In this document: piece by piece, positions 56,719 to 64,000 of the stretch | How positions within the stretch are numbered: the first letter of the stretch is position 1 | Layout of the letters: each line of letters starts with the position of its first letter | NCBI RefSeq assembly: GCF_014805685.1 | Contig: NC_060884.1 | Coordinates: 10,447,356-10,511,355 of the forward strand | Length of the DNA: 64,000 nucleotides | From: Silurus meridionalis | Taxonomy: Eukaryota; Chordata; Actinopteri; Siluriformes; Siluridae | Reading direction: 5' to 3' | The notes under the pieces: model-generated | What the model saw: only the letters and a program-made list of their open reading frames with translations | What the model was told of the DNA's origin: nothing | Database searches by the model: none | Translations under genes and position numbers: made by a program

Positions 56719-57757
56719 ATATGTGTGTATTATTTAAAATGCCTCTGCAGATTAAATGAAAGTGCTTTAATAATATACTTTAGAGGTGAAAAAATTTACC
56801 TGCAAAGGCAACTCTTCCTTGGTGTCACCAGAGTTCTGCTTCTGTATGTGTTACACAGCTGGAAATAAGTAAGTTTACCTTCAGATTATAATGGGTAATT
56901 GTCCCATCCTTCATAAAAAATACTGGAGGTCATGCCGTAGGTGTGCAAGGAATACACAAAGCGCATGAAGAGAATTTAGGTCCAACAAGCCATCTGTTTC
57001 AAGGCTATGAAGAATGAGCCAGACATCTCGTCACAGACATTCAATCTCAAAAGGAAAAAAACTCAACAAACAAAAGGTTTGTTTAGCCATAAACGATGAT
57101 TCAGGCATCATTTATCAAGTTTTATTTTGTTCAAAAGCTATATGACGTGTGTGGAACACAAAGGGGATATCAGGAAGAATGATAATCAGTCATGATTTAC
57201 TTTCACTGCATCTATTTTCTATACACTAACTGTGAATAGTGACTGAAGCTAGAGATCTCATGCTTGATACAACCATTGGTGTAATACAGAATAAAGGCAA
57301 TTTATACAGATTTTAAACAACATCAAGGAGGTTACATGACAAATAAATGTTGTATAAATAAGTTTGTGCAACAGCAACAAAAAAAAAACATTAAAACACA
57401 GGAAAAGTATTTTGGGATTAATATAGAAATATATCGAAATTATAGATGCAAATTCACCTGTACTATTTTTCATCAGAGTGTTATAATTGCAGGTAAAATA
57501 CAATACCCTCATAAGGTAAATAAATGACATACTGGCTACGATAAATAACAAACAAGATGATGTCATAAGGATTTTAAACAACTTAAAGTTTCAGAGAGTG
57601 GTTAATAATCTAATAGATTTTTAATGACATGGTGAGTGATAAGAGAATTTTTATTGTTGCCTAAATTAAATCAAGGAACCATTGGGGCAAACCAACCAAG
57701 TTAGGTGAGCAAAAGTATTTGAAACTGATATCCTTAAAGAAAATTTTATGTAAACAA
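56717..57757. other. AT-rich spacer, no gene seen
   Basis: No supported gene. The hydrophobic minus frame at 57258-57581 is judged chance. Confidence 0.45.
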
Positions 57758-57847
57758 AACTATATCAAGCTGGTGTTCTACTGAAATCTGTTGCATTACA
57801 AAAGGAGAATGTAACAGATTTCAGTAGGGCACCAGCTTGATATAGTT
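57758..57847. repeat. 40-bp near-perfect hairpin
   Basis: Left arm 57758-57797 and right arm 57808-57847 are inverted copies around a 10-nt loop (ACAAAAGGAG). By eye 37 of 40 positions are Watson-Crick. The other three become G:U pairs if the plus strand is transcribed. It could be a microRNA-like precursor, a small MITE or a fold-back from replication slippage. Confidence 0.85.
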
Positions 57848-58740
57848 GATATAAGCTTGACCGATGATCTTATATTTCAGATTGTGAGCAGATTCTTTTT
57901 TCTTCAAACATTTCTTTTTATCATTTAATGGGGAAATTCCAGAAGATTTGGTACTCATGTCTGTATTTCAAAGAAATGGTGTCATATTCTAAATATTTTA
58001 ACACACATACAAATCAGAAAGTGTTGATCTCATCAATCTCATGTTGATCTTAATATTTTCATGTTTTAATGGTTTTAGTGTATAACAAAACATAAGAAAT
58101 GGCCTTGCCATTCCAATGCTTTTGGACTAGACTACATACAGTATACTGATCAATTAGGGCTAAAGTAAACTCCCCTTCCCTTTTAAGTTTCATTCATTTC
58201 AATGAGGTTGAGCTCTGGGCTTCGATTTGGCAATTTCAACACTTTTATACTGTATACAGTAGATTTCCCGTTTCAGGCATTCAGGCATGTTTATTTGCTA
58301 GTGTGCTTGTGATCAACTGTGTGGAAGGGTGGACATAAAATGTGGACACTTCATTTTTGTGTCTTTCACTTATTTTAACTTATGTGGCTATTCTCTCGAC
58401 ATCCAAATAGTCTTCATCCATTCTGGTGTTTTGATGTCGACATTAATTGAAGCTCTTGAATCCTGTATTTGCATGATTTTGCTGCCACATAGTGGTTGAT
58501 TGGACTATTTTATAAAATGGATATAAAAGGTCTATATGCCCCTGTTAAGAGCATTTTTATGCTTTTTTTTATGCAGAATTTTTTTCTACAAACAGTACGA
58601 AATTAATTTGTATAAAATCGAAGAATAATGTTCCTCAGCAAAAAATTGCAAAAATTTAAATTCATTATTTACAGTACATAATATAGAAAAGATTTTTTTT
58701 CTTTGCGCAAGGGACAAGGGCATAAATCAATAAAGGTTTT
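57848..58740. other. AT-rich spacer, no gene seen
   Basis: No supported gene or recognised element. Confidence 0.45.
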
Positions 58741-58744
58741 ATTA

Positions 58745-59390
58745 TTTTTGTGATCTCAGGTGGTGCTGCACTACAGACATGATCCTGTAAATCGAAATCA
58801 TCTCCAGAAATCATTGTCTCTGAACGCAGTTTGTTGTGTCCTACACAAATTATCCAGAAACCCTGCCATTTTCACTGGGCCAAAGCTAATTTAAAAAGTG
58901 GAAAACATTTCTGTAGTCAGACGAATCAAAATTAGAAAACTAATTTTGGAAACTATTACTGCAACTCTGATGAAATATGTATGTCTATAGAATGGGCAGC
59001 TTTTGCACCTGGAAAGAAACCATTAATACTCCAACAAATATGCAGGTTTAAAGCAACATATTCTTCCAAAAAGCCAGTGTTTTTTTCAGGGAAGGCCTGG
59101 CATATTTCAGAAAGTTGCATACTGTCAATTACAACATGGCTATGTAGATTCGGTTCGGTTGCAGAACTGACCTACCTGCAGTCCAAAGTTTTCATCAATT
59201 TAATAGAACACAGTGGTAAAAATATGGCTTTTTCCCACCTTTTTTAGATGTGGTGCAGCCACCAAATAAAAAATAGCTTATTTTTTTTCCCATAAAATGT
59301 AAGCACTATACACATGGTGAAGCACGGTGGTAACAGCATCATGATTTAGGGATGCTTCTCTGTTTTTGGTAAGCTGGGAAAATAAATCAA
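58745..59390 (+). mobile_element. Decayed Tc1/mariner-like transposase relic
   Basis: Phrases familiar from a common teleost Tc1/mariner-like gene appear in order: CAGACGAATCAAAATTAG, ATGGGCAGCTTTTGCACCTG, CAGGGAAGGCCTGGCATATT. Frame 58981-59247 covers part with many substitutions. Bases 59310-59360 (GGTGAAGCACGGTGGTAACA) look like another Tc1 piece. Terminal repeats were not found. Confidence 0.5.
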
Positions 59391-59460
59391 TCAAATTTGC
59401 TTTAATTTGTAAAGCTCTTTTAACAATGAACATTGTCACAAGCAGCTTTAGAGAAATCTA
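59390..59460 (-). mobile_element. L2-type LINE 3' end scrap
   Basis: TTTGTAAAGCTCTTTTAACA followed by ATGAACATTGTCACAAGCAG matches 19100-19145, the LINE 3' terminal region. Confidence 0.7.
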
Positions 59461-59488
59461 AACATTTGGTATTTTATTAAAAAAAAAA

Positions 59489-59531
59489 TTATTATTATTA
59501 TTATTATTATTATATTATTATTATATTATTA
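59489..59531. repeat. (TTA)n microsatellite
   Basis: A run of TTA units with one break. Confidence 0.9.
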
Positions 59532-59534
59532 AGG

Positions 59535-60590
59535 CAATACCTGAATCCAACCCAAATTTTTCCATCATAAATGAGCAGGTTTAGGTTTAAATTAGCAGTA
59601 TTTTATAACTGCTATTTAAAATAAAGACATTTATTTCATTTTCAAACAATCTTTTTGTTGCTGTTTGTTAAATGTTTTAAATGTTAACCTAGTTGCTGGA
59701 GAGCCAGATCAGTTGATTAAACTGGTGGAAACAGGTTTAGTTTCCTGTTCGGCTGTAATGTAAAAATGCAGCCACCCCAGCTGAATAAGACTGGGCACCT
59801 ATCTTGTCAGGGCAAACATTTTAATAGTTTTTACTCATGTAAATATATTTTAACAGAGCAGTATTGGGCCAGATCATTCATAATTCTCTTGAAATTATTA
59901 TTTTTTTGTTAGAAGAGACATGAGATATAAAACATAAACGCCCCTAGCACCCCTGAAAGCTAGCATTATGTAATTGTAGATTTAAACCACTAGAGGTCAA
60001 AACAACCTATTCCAATAGTACCTTGTGTTAGTTAAATAAGGACTCATATAGTTATTTAGAAATAATTAATTAATCAGTGATTTAATCTATGTAATTTTGA
60101 CAGTTTTTTTCATTACCAAACTTAGGCAAAAGCATACATAAGTTGTATTGTTGCAATTTACAATCTAAATGATTATACATAATCTCTTATCTCTTACTTA
60201 AAAAAATTACAATACAATTTAGCAAGAACAATAGGTAATGTAAGTTTAAACTCATTCTATTCTTACCCTAAATGAATGAATGAATGAATGAATGAATGAA
60301 TGAATGAATGAATGAATGAATGAATACAAGCCAAGATGTATTATTGTTCAATTCATCCAATGATTTTATAGAGAATCTCACAAATGTCTTTTTTAGAGCT
60401 CCAATTTTCTAAATTGACGCAAGATTTATACATTAAGCACTTTTCAGATTGTATTAGGGACATTATAGAAATACTCCATGGGGCATCCCTTTGCTCTCAA
60501 ATCAATTATTTATGTCATGGGTTCCATCAGATAATAAAAACATTCATTTAAGAATTTGCTCCATGTTGACATGAGTTCTTGTAGATTTAC
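59535..60590. other. AT-rich spacer, no gene seen
   Basis: No supported gene. It contains an AATG microsatellite at 60271-60326. Confidence 0.45.
60271..60326. repeat. (AATG)n microsatellite
   Basis: About 14 AATG units. Confidence 0.95.
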
Positions 60591-61640
60591 AAGATCCTGT
60601 AAAAGCACAAGTTCTGGCATGTCATGAAGGTGTTTCACTGGATTTGGATCTAGTAATTTGGATGGCCACTAAAGAACATTGAAATCGTCATGTTCATGAA
60701 ACATTTCATTTAACAGATTGGTACTGTATACTGTGAACATGATGGCAAACACATTGTCAAAAACAATACTCAGATAGGCTGTAGCATTCCAGTCAATGAA
60801 TTAATAATGTTAATCGACCCAAAGTTTTGCAAATAAATAATTCTCCACACCATTACACCACCTACCCCAGTCTGAAATGTTGACCCACGGCAGGTACATT
60901 TTGGACGCTACCATCTGTGTGCCTTAGCAAAAATTGAGATTCATCAGATCAGGATGCATTTTTCCAGCATTTAACTGTACAGTTTTGGTGGGCCAGGGTC
61001 CTGTGAATCCTCAGCATTCTGCTCTTGGCTGATAGAAGTGAAAATTGACATGGTTGTCTGGCACTAACAACCATGCCTCACACATGGCACTAACAACATG
61101 AACAGCCTAAAGATACATAAAGTCTCCTTTAAAGGGTTAACCAGAAGAACCATGAAAAATTATTTTTGACTAACTAATATAAACAGTTTGCTACAGTGGC
61201 TTAAGGAACAGCTGCCATAAACACATTTGCACTCATTTGTCCATCAGTAAACAATTTAATAACTCAACAATGATGTAATAATAATGAATATACATTTAAT
61301 GCCAATCAGATTCTCCCAAGGTTTGTTCCTCATATCATCTCAGGGAGTTTTCTAGCCTTTCTTATAGGAATATACTTATAATAATAAATGTATTAAATTC
61401 CAGTTTATTGTTTTGAATCTATTTATTTCTGTAAATCTGCTTTGAGATAATGTTTAGGTAAACAATGCAATTAAAAACACTGAGATCCCATTTTCCCCCA
61501 ATACCAATTGATGATATGAACATCGCTGGATTGCTAATGTCATGCTTTTGCATGCCATACAGCTGCCACAAAATTGGCTGATTAGATAAGTGCATGAATT
61601 AATAAGTAAATAGGTGTTTCTAATTAAGTGCTCCTTAAGA
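60590..61640. mobile_element. Relic of a common fish DNA transposon, with a LINE scrap inside
   Basis: Bases 60835-61045 hold CTCCACACCATTACACCACC, GACCCACGGCAGGTACATTT and GCATTCTGCTCTTGGCTGAT. Bases 61555-61630 hold CAGCTGCCACAAAATTGGCT and a GTGCTCC end. These are order-consistent pieces of a DNA transposon family widespread in fishes. Bases 61318-61455 are an L2-type LINE 3' tail inserted between them. Family name uncertain. Confidence 0.4.
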
Positions 61641-62230
61641 GTATTTGCCATGTCATGAATGACATAATGATGCTTTTTGAATATCACTTACTCTACAAGA
61701 ACTCACAGTTGCATTCTGTTTCTGTTGGGCTTAACAATCTCAGACAGCACTGCACTAAATCTGACTGGAACGGCCTTGGAGTGAAATATTGCATACAGGC
61801 AAACCATTGCATCACCCTTAGCTCTTCACAGTGAAATGGACTCGCATGTGCAATAAGCAACATCTCAAAACAACTATTATACAGGAACTGTATATAAAGT
61901 TTTTGGATGACTCTCATCTTTACTTACTGTAGTTCAAGGTTCTCCAGGCAGCTAATGCTGTATTTATGATCAAGAATTCAATAAACACATTAGAATCTCT
62001 TGCTGCTAAAGGTGGTTCTACAATGTACTTATACAAGGTGTTTTTTATTATGTACTAATTTGAATTTGAATTTGAATTCAAAGAGTGTGTAGTTAAATTT
62101 TTTACACAAATATACATATTGGAGAAATTGCAAAGTTATCCATTATTATATCCAAATTGAACATGATCATTTATTTTAGATCTAAATGTATTATTATGTT
62201 TAATCACATAAATGTACATATTGATGACAC
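61641..62230. other. No gene recognised
   Basis: Two opposite-strand short frames (61628-61834 and 61693-61917) show no domain. A TATATAAAG at about 61891 is present without a gene after it. Confidence 0.4.
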
Positions 62231-62234
62231 AGTG

Positions 62235-62978
62235 AGTCAAAAGGGCATCCAGTGTAAAACAAATCAAATATGCGGATCACAAACCAGAATTTCATAACGG
62301 ATCAGTCAAGGCCCAGGTTACCAACAACCGCCTCAGGTATTGTTAGCCAACAGGGTACTGGTGGAAATTGGGCTTCTGTTGGCCAAAAAAGGAGAAGGAG
62401 AGGAGGAAAACGTCTACAGAGACAGCAGTGAAAGAAGAAATGTGGGAGAGTGGAGGTTAGGGTGGGCACTTTGAATGTTGGTACTATGACTGGTAAAGGG
62501 AGAGAGGTAGCTGATATGATGGAGTAGAGAAAGGTGGATATGTTGTGTGTTCAGGAGACCAAGTGAAAAGGGAGTAAGGCCAGGAAAATTGGAGGGGGGT
62601 TTAAACTGTTTTACCATGTTGTGGATTTAAAGAGAAATGGTGTAGGGGTGATCCTGAAGGTAGAGTACAGTAAGAGTGTGGTTGAGGTGAAGATTTTCTG
62701 ATGAACATGAAGCTGAAATTTGAAGGGGTGATGATAAATGTCATCATGCCTATGCTTCACAAGTGGGCTGTGAAATGGAGGAGAAAGAAAAATTCTGGAG
62801 TGAGTTACACTAAGTGGTAGAGAGTGTACCTAGCAAGAAAGATTAGTGATGGGGGCAGACTTTAAATATAATGTTTGTGAAAGGAACAAAGGTGATGAGG
62901 AGTGATGGGTAGGTTTGGCCTTAAGGAGAAGAATGTGGAAGGGCAGATGGTGGTAGATTTTGCTAAAAGGAAGGAAAT
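62235..62978 (+). mobile_element. RTE-type LINE 5' part, cut by an LTR
   Basis: A plus-strand copy of the family at 43178-45822. It shows ATTGTTAGCCAACAGGGTAC, the GTACTATGACTGGTAAAGGG endonuclease start, then decayed endonuclease through M-V-V-D-F-A-K-R-K-E-M, where the frame runs straight into the LTR at 62979. It has many frameshifts. Confidence 0.8.
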
Positions 62979-63490
62979 GTCAGGATCTTTCGGGCACACA
63001 GCGCACACTACCGGTTTTGCAGGGCGCACTTCCAGTTCTGTGGGGCACACTTCGGGGTCGGCGCCCATCTTGTTGTTTTTCCCGCGCCTCCTGGTATTTA
63101 AGGACACCTGAGACTTTAGCTCGGGTCTAGATTATCTAACCAGCTTCCTATAGTCCCTGGGATAATTCTTACCACCCTGCCTGCTTTGGATTCTGTTCCT
63201 GTTTCTGCTCCTGCTGCTGAGCCTGGTCCTGTTCCTGTTCTTGACCCCTGTTCTGCTCTGTTTCTGGTTTGAACTCTGGACTGTTTTTAGGTTTTTGTTT
63301 CTGCTCTGCCCTTCCTAGTTCTGTTTGTTGGTTTTTGAATAGTTTGCCTGTGTTTTGACCCTGGACTGTTTTTGGACATTGTTTTTGCCTTTGCCTCTTT
63401 GCTTAGTTTGCCTTTTATTAAAGCCTGTTTTCTTCATACCCCTGTGACATCCATCATTTGGGTCCTCACTCACCCGCAAGATTTCTGACA
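62979..63490 (+). repeat. Gypsy-type LTR
   Basis: A 512-bp LTR with mirrored ends TGTCAG...CTGACA. It contains a TATTTAAGG TATA-like site near 63093, a pyrimidine-rich CTGTTCCTG region and an ATTAAA poly-A signal near 63417. It is followed by GAATAATCTAGCCAAATGAT and an ATGATGGACCC start resembling fish Gypsy gag openings. The right end of the element, if any, lies outside the window. Confidence 0.7.
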
Positions 63491-63530
63491 GAATAATCTA
63501 GCCAAATGATGGACCCAGCAGCTGTTTTAA

Positions 63531-64000
63531 AGCATTAGGCTTGCTCCACATCAAACCAGCAACCCGTTTTTTTCTAAGGTATTCGCCTGGCCCCTGGGTT
63601 TTGCTGACAACGTAGTTCAGACCTCCGCAGAGGGTGTCGATCCAGCTCAGACCTCCGCAGAGGGCGTTGCTCTTCCTCAGAACACCACAGAGGGTGTCGT
63701 TCCGCCTCAGACCTCCGCAGAGAGCGTCGCTCTGCCTCAGACCTTCGCAAAGGGCATTGCTCTGCCTGAACACATCGGCCAGAAAGTGCTTGGAGCAGCC
63801 ACCTGGAGGCTCGCTCCATGCTTCATCCGGAATTTCCTGATCTCCAAGGCATTCTACCCGGTGGCAGTGTGCCTCAACCCCCGCTGTGTCCTCCGCTGGC
63901 ACTTGACTTTCCTCATGCCCCAGGATTATCATGCCTCTTTAGTATTTCCCTTCACCAGATCCCCTCCACCCACCCAGGGCGGGTTGCAAGGCCTTGCCTC
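63531..64000 (+). other. Open frame with decapeptide repeats after the LTR, runs off the window
   Basis: After the in-frame TAA ending a short ATGATGGACCC frame, a plus frame stays open from about 63531 to the window end (over 150 codons) without a usable Met. It includes five repeats of a Q-T-S-A-E-G-V-A-L-P type decapeptide. It could be the internal region of the LTR element, possibly a frameshifted gag. A 144-codon frame on the opposite strand is also open here, so coding strand is unproven. Confidence 0.4.
63618..63767 (+). repeat. 30-bp minisatellite, five units
   Basis: Five head-to-tail 30-bp units start at 63618, 63648, 63678, 63708 and 63738, each of the form CAGACCTCCGCAGAGGGYGT plus ten bases. 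Phase is kept exactly, so the encoded peptide repeats every ten residues. Confidence 0.9.

Noticed and set aside
57258..57581. 107-codon hydrophobic minus-strand frame
   Set aside because: Rich in Leu, Ile, Phe, Cys and Tyr as expected from AT-rich DNA. No receptor motif, promoter or paralog was seen.
63498..63932. 144-codon minus-strand frame over the 30-bp minisatellite
   Set aside because: Its repeats follow from the same minisatellite, and the LTR orientation favours the plus strand. Neither strand is proven, so it is not called as a gene.

Overview
This is a ray-finned fish nuclear segment, most likely from an otophysan such as a catfish. That rests on a teleost odorant-receptor family (OR131-2-like), on CR1/L2-type, RTE-type and Rex1/Babar-like LINEs, on Tc1/mariner and hAT DNA transposons, on DIRS-like and Ty3/Gypsy elements, and on the AT-rich background. 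The species call is inference only. I see no bacterial features, rRNA, CRISPR array or convincing functional tRNA gene.

The host genes are four plus-strand odorant receptor genes of one family: 11459-12394, 35631-37253 (two coding exons), 47177-48121 and 53304-54245. Each has a TATA-like box upstream, and three show a likely spliced leader exon. All four carry M-A-[V/I]-E-R-Y-I-[A/S]-I-C after TM3 and the TM7 block P-R-[F/L]-L-S-[P/S]-x-I-Y-G-[V/I]-R-D, and all read intact. The rest is mobile DNA and AT-rich spacer.

Layout. 1-9.3 kb: LINE relics, a short hAT with an 8-bp target duplication (3418-4263) and a broken Ty3/Gypsy element (5560-8480). 9.3-22.6 kb: a Tc1 element (9341-10733), the first OR gene, then a partial tandem copy of the segment 10091-12748. 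That copy has lost its OR gene and now holds an endogenous retrovirus (12949-18728, minus strand) and a 5'-truncated CR1/L2-type LINE (19079-22444) with clean target duplications. 22.6-33.6 kb: DIRS, Rex1-like and CR1/L2 LINE pieces; the second L2 LINE is split by a Gypsy element lacking its reverse transcriptase (27177-31270). 35.2-37.3 kb: the second OR gene, whose 639-bp intron lies between two copies of GGTAAGT. 38.4-45.8 kb: a short Tc1, a hAT fragment, a GC-rich DIRS element (about 40222-42813) and a nearly full RTE LINE on the minus strand. 46.9-56.7 kb: the third and fourth OR genes, a 2.8-kb hAT (49343-52147) carrying tRNA-like modules, and an inverted copy of its right end beyond the fourth OR gene. 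56.7-64 kb: AT-rich spacer, a 40-bp near-perfect hairpin (57758-57847), transposon relics, an RTE LINE cut by an LTR (62979-63490), and a 30-bp coding-like minisatellite.

Taken together, the window is an odorant-receptor cluster in birth-and-death turnover inside a transposon-dense region. Nested insertions allow a relative order of events. The most unusual signals are the OR intron bounded by a direct repeat, the gutted OR tandem duplication, the retrovirus whose 3' LTR is followed by a second primer-binding site, the tRNA-like array inside a hAT, and the hairpin whose only mismatches are G:U pairs.
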